In this document: piece after piece, positions 23,887 through 31,762 of the stretch
How positions within the stretch are numbered: position 1 is the first letter of the stretch
How the letters are laid out: every line of letters begins with the position of its first letter
Assembly (NCBI GenBank): GCA_024280235.1
Contig: JAJRQN010000052.1
Location: 1 to 37,057 of the forward strand
Length of the DNA stretch: 37,057 nt
Reading direction: 5' to 3'
Source: Bacteroidota bacterium
Lineage (GTDB): Bacteria > Bacteroidota > Bacteroidia > Bacteroidales > F082
The notes under the pieces: generated by a model
Databases searched by the model: none
The model's input: the letters and a program-made list of their open reading frames with translations, nothing else
Told to the model about the DNA's origin: nothing
Program-made: the position numbers and the translations under genes

Positions 23887-25164
23887 TTAAAAAGAGGTGG
23901 ATTTCAATAATTGATGGCCGATGCCGCAGTGCAGACATTGTTTGTTGTTGCAATAAAATGTTTTCAGCTGAATGAGTGCCTGTGATTGCATGGCATTCTC
24001 CGGCTTTACTCCTAACAGGCTGAAATTACGGGTAATATGATTCTTTTCCGGCGGTAGAGAGATAAGCCAGTCTATGGCTTTTTCGCAGAGAGGCTGCCGG
24101 TTGGTGCGCTTTCCGTAAACAAAGACAAAAGGTATAATGGTGTTGATAAGCAGGAGATAAAGCGATGGTTTTCCCATCTTTTTTGGCCTCGAAGTGCCTT
24201 GTTTCCCAAAACGGAAATGCGTAAGCCAATATCCGGAAGCTTCGGTTTGTAGCAGACTGATGACGTCGGCTAGCTTTTCTGCTTCAAGAATTTTCTGCAA
24301 TAGTCCCGTTGAACGGCAAAAGAGGTGGGCAAATTGTGCGATGCGTATGGTCGGAAAATTCTGAGGATGCATCCGCATAAATTTCCACGCTTCGGGTTGC
24401 ATTGCCTTGAGGCTGTATTTCTGCGAAAGAAATTGATATTCAGCTTGTAACTGTTGAGGATATTCATCGCTGAAGTTACCCTGCAACATGCCGGCTTGTC
24501 CAAAAAGCAGTGCTTCGATCTGCGGTAAATGATATTTGTGTTTGGCCAGTACGGAAAAAGGCAGCGACAAAGCCAGTTGTTCAAAAGCTTCCGAGTTGGT
24601 TTTAAAGCCATAGCTGCGAAGTAGTTTTTGGTAAAACACCTCCCTGAAATCGTTTTTGCTCTCATGTAGTAGTTGTTCAATCACTTTTGCTTTTCGTTCG
24701 AGACGTTCTATAGCCAACCTGTGTAACCAGCTGAATATTTCAAAATGTCCGGCTTTCACAAAATCCTCCTCGCAGGGAATCCATTGTTTTGAAAGCAGGA
24801 AACCCCGGTATTTTTCATATAACTTTTCATTGAATTTGCCTTTCAACTCAAGTGTTGGGATAAGTTCATCATTCTTTCTGCTAACAGGCTTGTCGTTTTC
24901 ATAAACCACGTGTAGAATAATGTTGTCGTAGTGCGGGTCATTTTGATGTCCGTGGCGAAACCAGTCAGATGATTTTGTATGAATCTCAATGTTTCCGGCC
25001 CACAGCGTGTCATTAATTTTGATCCGGCCATTGAAAAAGTCGGGGCCGCTATCGTGGTTTTGTTCACCGGGTTGGAGAATTGTTATCGTTTCTAATCCGC
25101 TTCCTGTCAGTGTTTTACCTTGCAGGTAATATTTCCAGAGGTAATAAAGAAAATCTTCATTCAT
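23887..25164 (-). CDS. DUF2851 family protein
   Basis: This 425-residue protein matches DUF2851, a family of unknown function largely confined to Bacteroidota. Visible landmarks are the N-terminal EDFLYYLWKYYLQ, the GEQNHDSGPDFFNGRIKI and GNIEIHTKSSDWFRHGHQ strands, HVVYENDKP, and C-terminal cysteines in FYCNNKQCLHCGIG that may bind a metal. The D-x-x-x-G-x-D-F and E-x-H-x-x-x-x-D-W spacing hints at a nuclease-like core, which is inference only. It appears to be transcribed alone. No clear promoter match was found in 25165-25210. Confidence 0.88.
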   Translation of the reverse strand: MNEDFLYYLWKYYLQGKTLTGSGLETITILQPGEQNHDSGPDFFNGRIKINDTLWAGNIEIHTKSSDWFRHGHQNDPHYDNIILHVVYENDKPVSRKNDELIPTLELKGKFNEKLYEKYRGFLLSKQWIPCEEDFVKAGHFEIFSWLHRLAIERLERKAKVIEQLLHESKNDFREVFYQKLLRSYGFKTNSEAFEQLALSLPFSVLAKHKYHLPQIEALLFGQAGMLQGNFSDEYPQQLQAEYQFLSQKYSLKAMQPEAWKFMRMHPQNFPTIRIAQFAHLFCRSTGLLQKILEAEKLADVISLLQTEASGYWLTHFRFGKQGTSRPKKMGKPSLYLLLINTIIPFVFVYGKRTNRQPLCEKAIDWLISLPPEKNHITRNFSLLGVKPENAMQSQALIQLKTFYCNNKQCLHCGIGHQLLKSTSF

Positions 25165-25340
25165 GATTGATGTTTAGGTTTTTAGACCTACAAGATAGGA
25201 AATTTTATGGAAAGAGGGGAATAGGTTCAAGATAATGGTCAGGTGCTTCACACATCAGGTAATTGTCATGTGGTTGTTATTGATTGTCAGAGAATATTTT
25301 TTTCGGTTCATTCAACATTATTTTATTCGATATTTAACGT

Positions 25341-25533
25341 TATGTTGCGGCAGGGATGGGAGCGGCATCCGGTGGCAGACGGCGGTATTGGTTTTTGCCG
25401 GCAGGCGGAGGCTGAGGCACGAAGACCCCGCACTGACGTTGCAAAACCTGCCGCCGGCAACAGCGATACAGCGGACAGCCCGGTGCGGTTGGCGTTGGCC
25501 TTTGCGTGGGAACCGAAGCCGCCCAAAACATCC
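25341..25533 (+). ncRNA. GC-rich structured RNA candidate
   Basis: This stretch is far richer in G+C than its AT-rich flanks and encodes no plausible protein. The 5' part (25347-25370) holds GGGATGGGAGCGGCATCC, in which GGAT pairs with ATCC. The 3' part (25465-25488) holds GATACAGCGGACAGCCCGG. Between them TTGCCGGC (25395-25402) pairs with GCCGGCAA (25453-25460), forming a long arm. Two conserved-looking blocks around a variable hairpin resemble a Bacteroidota intergenic RNA motif I have seen repeatedly, possibly flavo-1; the name is uncertain. Strand is assigned from that resemblance. The rest of the gap 25165-25694 shows nothing else. Confidence 0.5.
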
Positions 25534-25694
25534 TAATTTCTATGGAAAACGTTTCCTGTTTTCATGGATTTTTTTACAATAAAATTATTTTATAAGTATC
25601 GGAACCTGAGTAATTAATGAGACAAATCGTTGACTATTTCGGGAAATATCCTTTCTTTTTAAGGAAAATGTTTGCAGTGGAGTATGAAAATAAT

Positions 25695-25702
25695 TACTTT
25701 TG
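25695..25702 (+). promoter_or_regulatory. -7 promoter element of the coiled-coil/zapA operon
   Basis: TACTTTTG matches TAnnTTTG, 22 nt before the ATG at 25725. It lies inside the longer open frame that begins at 25617 and so argues against that start. Confidence 0.65.
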
Positions 25703-25724
25703 TACCGCATCATATTTTGAAAAG

Positions 25725-26012
25725 ATGGCAAATGAGAAAGTTTTAATTTCCGGTATTGAGTATAAAGTCAGGAAGTTAATTGAGAATTATCGTTTGGTGT
25801 CGGCTGAAAATAAGGAGCTTAAAGAAGAAGTGAACGCCATACAAGAGCAGTTGGCGGCGCTTCAGGAATTGTTGAACAAAAAAAATAATGAACTTTTAAA
25901 ATTAACATTGGCAAATGCCCTTGAAAATAAGTTCGGTGTTGAGAAGGGAATTCAGATAATTGATGAACTGTTGGAGGAGATAGACCGAAGTGTAGATGTA
26001 ATTAGTAATTAA
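25725..26012 (+). CDS. Small coiled-coil protein upstream of zapA
   Basis: This 95-residue acidic protein is nearly all helix. A heptad-rich coiled coil runs from about residue 20 to 60 (ENKELKEEVNAIQEQLAALQELL), followed by a conserved-looking tail (EKGIQIIDELLEEIDRSVDVI). I do not recognise a named family. It precedes zapA by 9 nt, so a role at the division ring with ZapA is a reasonable guess, in the manner of the coiled-coil ZapB. The 36 codons upstream in frame span the promoter and are excluded. Confidence 0.75.
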   Translation: MANEKVLISGIEYKVRKLIENYRLVSAENKELKEEVNAIQEQLAALQELLNKKNNELLKLTLANALENKFGVEKGIQIIDELLEEIDRSVDVISN

Positions 26013-26021
26013 GAAAATATT

Positions 26022-26321
26022 TTGCAGGATAAACCATTAAATATCAAGATAATAATTGCCGGGAGGCCCTACAAGATGAGTGTGCATCATGAGCAGGAGG
26101 AGTTGGTCAGAAAAGCAGCTGACTATGTGGAGGATTCGATTCATCGTTTTGCTCACTCGTATGAATATAGTGATCAGCAGGATTTACTGGCCATGATTGC
26201 CTTGCAAAATGCTGTCGGGATGTTGGAGTTGGAAGAGAAGAAGGATTTTCGTGAAAAAGAGATGGAATTGAAACTGAAAGAGATAGATAAAGTCCTGAGT
26301 TATCAATTATCGATAGAATAA
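26022..26321 (+). CDS. zapA: Cell division protein ZapA
   Basis: This 99-residue protein is ZapA, a cytoplasmic factor that bundles FtsZ filaments. The N-terminal beta hairpin (LNIKIIIAGRPYKMSV) is followed by the helix EQEELVRKAADYVEDSI and a long C-terminal coiled coil (LLAMIALQNAVGMLELEEKK) that makes the tetramer. No ATG precedes the first strand, so a TTG at 26022 is taken as start; the next ATG would remove the hairpin. It follows the coiled-coil gene by 9 nt and is followed 19 nt later by a probable 6S RNA. Confidence 0.9.
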   Translation: MQDKPLNIKIIIAGRPYKMSVHHEQEELVRKAADYVEDSIHRFAHSYEYSDQQDLLAMIALQNAVGMLELEEKKDFREKEMELKLKEIDKVLSYQLSIE

Positions 26322-26340
26322 CGTTCTTAGTTTAAGATTT

Positions 26341-26523
26341 ACCCGCATAATCTAATGTTTGTAAACTCAACACTACAAGCTTTAGGGATAAGCTTAGCGG
26401 ATTGTAGGACAGGCCTGTTTACCTTCGTGGGATTTGCCTTTTGGCAGACACTGGACGTCCGAAAATCACGGCAGCCCTAACCATGTTTTCCGGAGTTTAC
26501 TTTAGCTCCACGATTATGCGGGT
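26341..26523 (+). ncRNA. ssrS: Probable 6S RNA
   Basis: A perfect 12-bp terminal stem joins ACCCGCATAATC (26341-26352) to GATTATGCGGGT (26512-26523), giving an RNA of about 183 nt. Inside, GTAAACTC (26361-26368) pairs with GAGTTTAC (26493-26500) and TTAGGG (26382-26387) with CCCTAA (26475-26480), making a long rod with internal loops, as in 6S RNA, which binds RNA polymerase holoenzyme. A T run (26523-26528) follows the closing stem. Position after zapA matches the classical ssrS location. No TAnnTTTG is seen just upstream, so it may be processed from the zapA transcript. Confidence 0.78.
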
Positions 26524-26562
26524 TTTTTATTTTCCGGTGTTTGCCACACTAACAACATGCTT

Positions 26563-28107
26563 ATGGAAAACATTATAATTTACGCAGCCCTTATTTTGGT
26601 GGGTGTTGCTATTGGCATAGCCATTGCTTCCTCTTTTCTGCGGAGTGCCTTACTGAAAAAGAGCCGGTCTCTCCTCGAAGAAGCCAAGGAAAAGGCTGAA
26701 GTGGTGAAGAAAGAAAAAATTCTTCAGGCTAAAGAAAAGTTTCTGCAGCTCAAGAGTGAGCATCAGAAAATCATTGATGAGAAAAACAGAAATATTCAAA
26801 AATCAGAGAATCGAATTCGCCAGAAAGAGGCCAGCCTGAACCAGAAACTACAGGAGACACAACGGAAAAGCAATGAGATAAGAGCACAGAAAACCAATTT
26901 GGATATCCAGCTGGAGATTTTGAATAAAAAGCAGGCAGAGGTGGATAAAATGCATGCCAATCAGGTGCAACAACTGGAGAATATCAGCAAACTTTCTGCT
27001 GATGAAGCCAAAGCGCAACTGGTGGAATCCATGAAAGGTGAGGCTAAAATGGAAGCCATGATGATGGCGCGTGAAATAACAGAAGAAGCCAAACTGACCG
27101 CTGATCGTACTGCCAAAAAGATTGTGATTGAGACTATTCAGCGCACAGCTTCGGAACATGCCATTGAAAATACGGTAACGGTGTTTAATATTGATAACGA
27201 GGATATTAAAGGTCGTATTATTGGTCGCGAAGGACGGAATATTCGTGCGCTGGAATCTCTCACCGGTATTGAAATTATTATTGACGATACGCCAAATGCC
27301 ATTTTACTTTCCGGATTTGATCCTATTCGCCGCGAGATTGCGCGGTTGTCGCTTCAAAAACTGGTTATTGACGGGCGTATTCATCCTGCCCGTATCGAAG
27401 AGGTGGTTACGAAAACAAAAAAAGAGGTGGAGCAGGAGATCATGGAGATTGGCAAACGTACTATCATCGACCTTGGCATTCATAATGTTCATCACGAGAT
27501 GATCAGGCTTATAGGGCGGATGCGCTACCGTTCGTCTTACGGACAGAACCTGTTGTCGCACTCCATCGAAGTGGCGAGACTAAGTGCTACCATGGCTGCT
27601 GAGTTGGGACTGAATCCTAAAAAAGCCAAACGTGCGGGCTTGCTGCACGACATCGGTAAGATAGCCGAGAACGAGGATGAACTGCCTCATGCTTTGCTGG
27701 GAATGAAACTCGCTGAGAAATATAAAGAGCATCCGGATGTGTGTAATGCCGTCGGAGCACATCATGATGAAATAGAAATGAAAACGCTGATATCCCCCAT
27801 TGTTCAGGTGTGTGATGCCATTTCAGGCTCACGTCCGGGAGCACGCCGCGAAGTGGTGGAAGCTTACATCCAGCGTCTGAAGAAACTGGAAGAAATTGCG
27901 CTAAGCTATCCGGGGGTGGTGAAAACTTATGCTATTCAGGCCGGGCGTGAACTACGCGTCATTGTGGGTGCCGACAAAGTCTCCGATACCCAGGCCGACA
28001 GCATTTCGTATGATCTTTCCAAGAAAATTCAGGAAGAGATGACTTATCCAGGCCAGATAAAAATCACGGTTATCAGGGAGACAAGAGCCATTAGTTACGC
28101 AAAATAG
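26563..28107 (+). CDS. rny: Ribonuclease Y
   Basis: This endoribonuclease of about 514 residues starts mRNA decay at the inner membrane. It has an N-terminal membrane helix ([19 protein letters not shown]), a long charged coiled coil (about 30-190), a KH domain with [17 protein letters not shown], and an HD domain with HSIEVARL and [10 protein letters not shown] holding the metal ligands. Length and order match RNase Y. ATG at 26557 (two codons upstream) is an alternative start. It lies 39 nt after the 6S RNA stem and ends in a strong terminator. Confidence 0.95.
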   Translation: MENIIIYAALILVGVAIGIAIASSFLRSALLKKSRSLLEEAKEKAEVVKKEKILQAKEKFLQLKSEHQKIIDEKNRNIQKSENRIRQKEASLNQKLQETQRKSNEIRAQKTNLDIQLEILNKKQAEVDKMHANQVQQLENISKLSADEAKAQLVESMKGEAKMEAMMMAREITEEAKLTADRTAKKIVIETIQRTASEHAIENTVTVFNIDNEDIKGRIIGREGRNIRALESLTGIEIIIDDTPNAILLSGFDPIRREIARLSLQKLVIDGRIHPARIEEVVTKTKKEVEQEIMEIGKRTIIDLGIHNVHHEMIRLIGRMRYRSSYGQNLLSHSIEVARLSATMAAELGLNPKKAKRAGLLHDIGKIAENEDELPHALLGMKLAEKYKEHPDVCNAVGAHHDEIEMKTLISPIVQVCDAISGSRPGARREVVEAYIQRLKKLEEIALSYPGVVKTYAIQAGRELRVIVGADKVSDTQADSISYDLSKKIQEEMTYPGQIKITVIRETRAISYAK

Positions 28108-28141
28108 TTGAAAGGATTTCTTTCTCTTGAAATGAAAACAG

Positions 28142-28172
28142 AGGACATTTTTCAAATGTCCTTTGTTTTTTT
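28142..28172 (+). terminator. Rho-independent terminator after rny
   Basis: AGGACATTT (28142-28150) pairs perfectly with AAATGTCCT (28154-28162) around TTC, followed by TTG and seven T. Confidence 0.88.
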
Positions 28173-28239
28173 ATCGCATGGATAAATTTATGTGTATTCG
28201 GTAATTAGGAGGTGCTGAACTAATTTGGCTGATGGTAAC

Positions 28240-28533
28240 TTAGTGAAGAACAATATCTTCAATAACCTTTTTACCGACTTTGGCATTGAGTTTTTTTACC
28301 AATTCGGAGCGTTGCATCAAAAGTTCCTGACGCAGGGCGGGGACATCCACTTTTACGTACAGCGTTTTGGCTTTTACCCTGAGATTTTTAGTGTGAGCGG
28401 CATAAACGCCGCCAACTACCTCTTCCCATGAGTCGATGAGCGTTGTTTCCAACAGCTTGTCCTGAAAGCCGTAAGCACGTATCAGTTGCTCGATGGCCTC
28501 TTTCAGACTATATTGGTTGTCTCGTTTTATCAT
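28240..28533 (-). CDS. DUF721 (DciA-like) protein
   Basis: This 97-residue protein fits DUF721: a helix YSLKEAIEQLIRAYGFQDKL, the Trp-containing IDSWEEVVGG, AAHTKNLRVKAKTLYVKVD and SPALRQEL-like VPALRQELLMQRSELVKKLN. The family includes DciA, which loads the replicative helicase in bacteria lacking DnaC. Its start overlaps the recF stop by four bases (ATGA type), so the two are translationally coupled, which supports a DNA-replication role. Confidence 0.85.
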   Translation of the reverse strand: MIKRDNQYSLKEAIEQLIRAYGFQDKLLETTLIDSWEEVVGGVYAAHTKNLRVKAKTLYVKVDVPALRQELLMQRSELVKKLNAKVGKKVIEDIVLH

Positions 28534-29639
28534 GATAGTTCTTTGCCGGTTCCGTTTTCCACGAAGAAAATTTTGTGGTCGATTTTGATTTTCTCAAAGA
28601 TACTGTTTATTCTCGTCGGCTGTGTGTCGGTGATAAAGACCTGTCCGAAATTTTCCTGACTCACAAGTTCCACAATCTGAGCTACGCGCTTCTCATCCAG
28701 TTTATCAAAGATATCGTCGAAAAGCAAAATGGGTTTGAAGCCTTTTTTCAGTCGCATATATTCAAATTGTGCCAGCTTTATGGCAATGACAAAAGATTTC
28801 TGCTGGCCTTGTGAGCCGAACTTTTTCACCGGATAGCCATTCATTTGTAAGATAAGGTCGTCTTTGTGAATACCGCTGCCGGTATAGCGCAGCATACGGT
28901 CGTGCCGGACGGAGTTCTTCAGTAGTTCTTCAAAGTTTTCCTGTTCAAGCTGGGAGTTATAGATAATTTCCACTTGTTCGGTGCCCCGCGAAAGATAGCG
29001 GTAATATCGGTCGAACAACGGATTAAACTCTTCAAGGAATTGCTTTCGTTTTTTAAAAATATCTTTTCCCGGTTTCAGCAGCTTCTCATCCCATACGGCA
29101 AGCGAAAGTTCGTCGAAATAATGTTGTTCGGCAAACTGTTTGAGTAAGACATTGCGCTGTTGCAAGGCTCTGTTGTAATCCAGTAGATCGGTAAGATAAA
29201 ATTTGTCAAATTGGGAAATTACCCCGTCAATATATTTCCGTCTCACATCACTTCCTTCGTTGATAAGGTCGCGGTCGTAAGGTGAAATCATCACAAGTGG
29301 AATTTTTCCAATGTGATCGGAAAGACGCTCGTAATCTTTCTTGTTTAGGCGGAACTGCTTTTTCCTGTTGCGTTTCTGAATGCAACTGACCTTATCTTCA
29401 GAGGATTCCTGATTTTTATAATAACCGTGCACGGCAAAAAAGTCTTGCTCGTGCATAATATTTTGTGAATCAATAGAATTAAAATAACTTTTGGTGAATG
29501 AGAGGTAGTAAATGGCATCCAGCACATTGGTTTTTCCCGCGCCGTTATCGCCCACGAGACAGTTTATCTTTTCATTGAAATTAAAATCTGCTTCTTCGTA
29601 ATTTTTAAATCGGGTTAATGTGAGGTGTAACAAATACAT
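28530..29639 (-). CDS. recF: DNA replication and repair protein RecF
   Basis: This protein of about 369 residues is an SMC-like ATPase that helps load RecA at gaps. It starts with YLLHLTLTRFKNYEEADFNF; Walker A is GDNGAGKTNVLDAIYYL, the signature motif is in KKFGSQGQQKSFVIAIKLAQF, and Walker B is ILLFDDIFDKLDEKR. Length is normal. A TTG at 29660 would add seven residues but lies inside the TATTTTTG promoter element, so the ATG at 29639 is chosen. The downstream DUF721 gene overlaps by four bases. Confidence 0.95.
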   Translation of the reverse strand: MYLLHLTLTRFKNYEEADFNFNEKINCLVGDNGAGKTNVLDAIYYLSFTKSYFNSIDSQNIMHEQDFFAVHGYYKNQESSEDKVSCIQKRNRKKQFRLNKKDYERLSDHIGKIPLVMISPYDRDLINEGSDVRRKYIDGVISQFDKFYLTDLLDYNRALQQRNVLLKQFAEQHYFDELSLAVWDEKLLKPGKDIFKKRKQFLEEFNPLFDRYYRYLSRGTEQVEIIYNSQLEQENFEELLKNSVRHDRMLRYTGSGIHKDDLILQMNGYPVKKFGSQGQQKSFVIAIKLAQFEYMRLKKGFKPILLFDDIFDKLDEKRVAQIVELVSQENFGQVFITDTQPTRINSIFEKIKIDHKIFFVENGTGKELS

Positions 29640-29657
29640 GGACTGCGTTTCTTTTTG

Positions 29658-29665
29658 CAAAAATA
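29658..29665 (-). promoter_or_regulatory. -7 promoter element of recF-DUF721
   Basis: The minus strand reads TATTTTTG, 18 nt before the recF ATG. A second match, TAACTTTG, lies at 29672-29679 and could serve instead. Confidence 0.55.
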
Positions 29666-29812
29666 AAAGTACAAAGTTAAAAACCTTTCTGATTGAGGGG
29701 GAGGATGTTTTTCCTAAATAGCGACATTACCTGTCGAAGTATGGATAGTTGAACATAAAAGCTTTTTCCAACAAAAGGCGCGAAGGGTATATAAAGGTAC
29801 ACGAAGGCTTTT

Positions 29813-29853
29813 ACCACAAGGGACTCAAGGGGTTTTCACAAAGGCGCAAGAAG
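29813..29853 (+). repeat. ACCACAAAGG-type dispersed repeat, copy 1
   Basis: The gap between recF and porQ holds a degenerate purine-rich block of ACAAAGG/ACGAAGG-like phrases from about 29770 to 29880. The core (ACCACAAGGGACTCAAGG, then TTTTCACAAAGGCGCAAGAAG) aligns with the reverse complement of 36487-36530. The 65-codon frame across it (29749-29946) reads like translated repeat (HEGFYHKGLKGFSQRR) and is not counted as a gene. Confidence 0.6.
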
Positions 29854-29957
29854 GATTTTTTCATAACGAATACGAGGGACTTTAGTAATTGGATATTTTC
29901 TTTCCCTGACGTTCTATTGTTGTTTCAAACAAACAGGAAAATGTAAACCGGGCAGGT

Positions 29958-31010
29958 TTACCGTTTGAAATCGTCAAGCGAAGTACTAATGGTAAAATAG
30001 TTAGGAGAACCGGCACGATGATAGGTCGAACGGGAATAGTTGATGCTGAAATGAGAAATTTTTAGTCCCAGTCCCCAGGAGAATCCTGTCATGCCCACAC
30101 GTTGGCTGATGCTGAGTTCTTTACGCCGCCGGTAATTATAGGAACCCCGCAAAATGAGATGCTTTCCAATGAGGAATTCACCTCCGAAGATAAGATGCCG
30201 CATTAGCTGGTCGCTGACCTTGGAAAAGCCGGTGAGTGCTATGGGTTCACCCGTAAGAGGGTCAAGGCCTCCAGGAGGAGTTGTGCTGTTGTAATAACTT
30301 ATATTCCAGCGTTCGATGTGATCATAAACAAAAATAAACCGGAAAGGTACATGCTCCAGCCTTTTGGAAAGCGCCAGCGACAAATCGAAGGGCAGGGGAG
30401 CAGTAGGAGTTCCCCGAACATAAGGCTTTAGCTGAAGTCCGATGTTAGCTCCAATGAGTGAAAAAATCCAGTTAGTAGCACTCTTATATGTCCCGGCAAT
30501 ATCCACTGCGAAGCCAAAGGCGTTGTATGTGTCGTAGTAAGAGTAAATCAGCTTTCCGGTAGCGCCAATGGAAAAACGGGAGCTGAGTTTCCGGCCCCAG
30601 CCAACATTCAGTGAATAGTCGGCAGCACCAAAAGTACCGCCGCGGTTACCGGCTGCATCTGCGTAATCAAATTTTCCATAATTCATAAACTGAATACCGA
30701 CAAGAAAACTGCCTGCTTTGTCAAAAGTATGTGAAAACTGTACCAGTCCATAGTTGAAACCGGCAAAATAGTTGACATAAGCCAGCGACAGATCATTATT
30801 CATCTCCGGATTGATGAGCGATGGGTTGGCAAAAGCAATGTTGATATCGTTGTCATCAATAGCCGCGGTGTTGGTTCCCAAAGCAGCAAGGCGTGCAGTA
30901 ACCGGCTCTTGCAGAAAGGAAAACGACTGATTTCCATAACCTTGCCCCAAAGCAATCCATGGGAGGAATAATCCTGCCAACAGAAGAAATAAGGTGGTTT
31001 TATGCTTCAC
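29958..31010 (-). CDS. porQ: Type IX secretion system protein PorQ
   Basis: This 350-residue protein resembles PorQ, an outer-membrane component of the type IX secretion and attachment system of Bacteroidota. A Sec signal peptide (KHKTTLFLLLAGLFLPWIALG) leads into SFSFLQEPVTARLAALGTNTAAI, the family's typical opening, then DINIAFANPSLINPEM and a run of amphipathic strands of a FadL-like barrel. The C-terminus ends in FTISTSLDDFKR. Related PorP/PorV proteins share parts of this pattern, but the N-terminal phrase and length favour PorQ. No other secretion-system gene is nearby, which is usual for porQ. A TATCTTTG promoter element lies 123 nt upstream. Confidence 0.85.
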   Translation of the reverse strand: MKHKTTLFLLLAGLFLPWIALGQGYGNQSFSFLQEPVTARLAALGTNTAAIDDNDINIAFANPSLINPEMNNDLSLAYVNYFAGFNYGLVQFSHTFDKAGSFLVGIQFMNYGKFDYADAAGNRGGTFGAADYSLNVGWGRKLSSRFSIGATGKLIYSYYDTYNAFGFAVDIAGTYKSATNWIFSLIGANIGLQLKPYVRGTPTAPLPFDLSLALSKRLEHVPFRFIFVYDHIERWNISYYNSTTPPGGLDPLTGEPIALTGFSKVSDQLMRHLIFGGEFLIGKHLILRGSYNYRRRKELSISQRVGMTGFSWGLGLKISHFSINYSRSTYHRAGSPNYFTISTSLDDFKR

Positions 31011-31133
31011 AGATTTTTTGATAATGAAATAACGCTTTGTTTTCAGAATTATTTTGACACAGGGACAAACCTACAAAAATTTGAGGGAAACAGGAAAAAA
31101 CGATAATGGGTAAAACGTGGAATAGATTTCTTG

Positions 31134-31141
31134 CAAAGATA
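31134..31141 (-). promoter_or_regulatory. Possible -7 promoter element of porQ
   Basis: The minus strand reads TATCTTTG, a TAnnTTTG match. It would give porQ a leader of about 120 nt, longer than for most genes here. Confidence 0.45.
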
Positions 31142-31184
31142 AAATAAAAAGATAGTATTTCCGTCAGTTGATTGACGGAAAAGA

Positions 31185-31220
31185 TGAAAAAACCGGAATA
31201 ATAATGGAATTATTCCGGTT
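31185..31220 (-). terminator. Rho-independent terminator of the small RNA candidate
   Basis: AACCGGAATAAT and ATTATTCCGGTT form a perfect 12-bp stem (31191-31202 with 31209-31220) with a 6-nt loop. Read on the minus strand it is followed by six T; on the plus strand no T run follows, so it is directional. A second perfect 9-bp hairpin (31158-31166 with 31173-31181) lies just beyond. Confidence 0.85.
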
Positions 31221-31314
31221 TGGAGCCTGCCCAAAGTACGCTGCTATGCAGCCGCTCTTGTCCCTCCGCTCCGGGTTATTGGCATTCGCTTACTACCGCA
31301 CTTCAGGCTACATG
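31185..31314 (-). ncRNA. Free-standing small RNA candidate
   Basis: A promoter element and a terminator on the same strand enclose about 130 nt that are GC-richer than the flanks and have no open frame. On the minus strand AGCCTGAAGTGC near the 5' end pairs with GTACTT plus CAGGCT near the 3' end, closing the molecule, and GCTGC-ATA-GCAGC forms an inner hairpin. It lacks the SRP RNA GGAA-tetraloop/GCAGC motif and tRNA- or tmRNA-like ends. I cannot name it. Confidence 0.6.
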
Positions 31315-31318
31315 AGTG

Positions 31319-31326
31319 CAAAAGTA
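31319..31326 (-). promoter_or_regulatory. -7 promoter element of the small RNA candidate
   Basis: The minus strand reads TACTTTTG, a TAnnTTTG match, just before the GC-rich structured stretch. No -33 TTG lies at ideal distance. Confidence 0.55.
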
Positions 31327-31472
31327 TAGAAATTATACTATTTCTCGGGGATTTAATAATACTGCCAGGGTAAATGCATCATTTTTATTAATGATAGAGA
31401 AATAGTTCTTCCGGATTTCTGCCCGGACTATGTCAATCAGGTGTGTGCAATCGGGAAAGTTATAAAGAGTTA

Positions 31473-31599
31473 GGATTTGCAATCCAATAATAAAGATCGA
31501 CATGATGACCAGTTATTTTTTATCGGATTTAAAATCCTTTTCTCCCCAACATTCGGATTATACCCGCCTGACCAGCGCAGTCGGAAAGGAATCTGAATG
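31473..31599. repeat. REP-like palindromes (copy B of the 75-nt double-hairpin element)
   Basis: GGATTTGCAATCC (31473-31485) is a perfect palindrome around TGC. The 75-nt unit 31525-31599 repeats copy A at 23778-23852: GGATTTAAAATCC, a 12-nt spacer, then a 50-nt hairpin whose arms are CATTCGGATT and AATCTGAATG (one G-T pair). About three quarters of the 50-nt hairpin positions agree between copies. The stretch 31327-31472 between this and the small RNA shows nothing clear. Confidence 0.7.
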
Positions 31600-31717
31600 G
31601 TCTGAATGAGCCTGAGATATAACATGTTAAAGTAATTCATGAATTGTTAAAATTATGATACGTTTGTCCTGATGCTGCAATAATTCATAGTCAGAACAGG
31701 AAGAAATAATTATCCAT

Positions 31718-31750
31718 AAAAAAAGCCCGGACAGAGCCGGGCTTTTTTTT
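31718..31750. terminator. Rho-independent terminator after aconitase
   Basis: AGCCCGG (31724-31730) pairs with CCGGGCT (31737-31743) around ACAGAG. Seven A precede and eight T follow, so it can act in both directions; on the minus strand it lies 13 nt past the aconitase stop. Confidence 0.9.
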
Positions 31751-31762
31751 AAAATGGTTGTG

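Noticed and set aside
23633-23953. 106-residue minus-strand frame between gcvT and DUF2851
   Set aside because: It runs through the palindromes and the end of the DUF2851 gene and shows no protein-like pattern.
25243-25582. Overlapping 97-115-residue frames in the GC-rich stretch
   Set aside because: Open frames occur on both strands and in several registers because the block is GC-rich with few stops; composition and paired segments point to RNA instead.
25617-25724. Longer N-terminus of the coiled-coil protein from 25617
   Set aside because: The TACTTTTG promoter element lies within it at 25695-25702, and the ATG at 25725 starts a sensible protein.
29749-29946. 65-residue protein after recF
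   Set aside because: Its residues (HEGFYHKGLKGFSQRR) are what the dispersed ACAAAGG repeat gives when translated; no start context and no family.
31185-31318. SRP (4.5S) RNA or tmRNA
   Set aside because: The minus-strand RNA lacks the conserved GGAA tetraloop followed by GCAGC, and it has no tRNA-like TTCGAAT segment.
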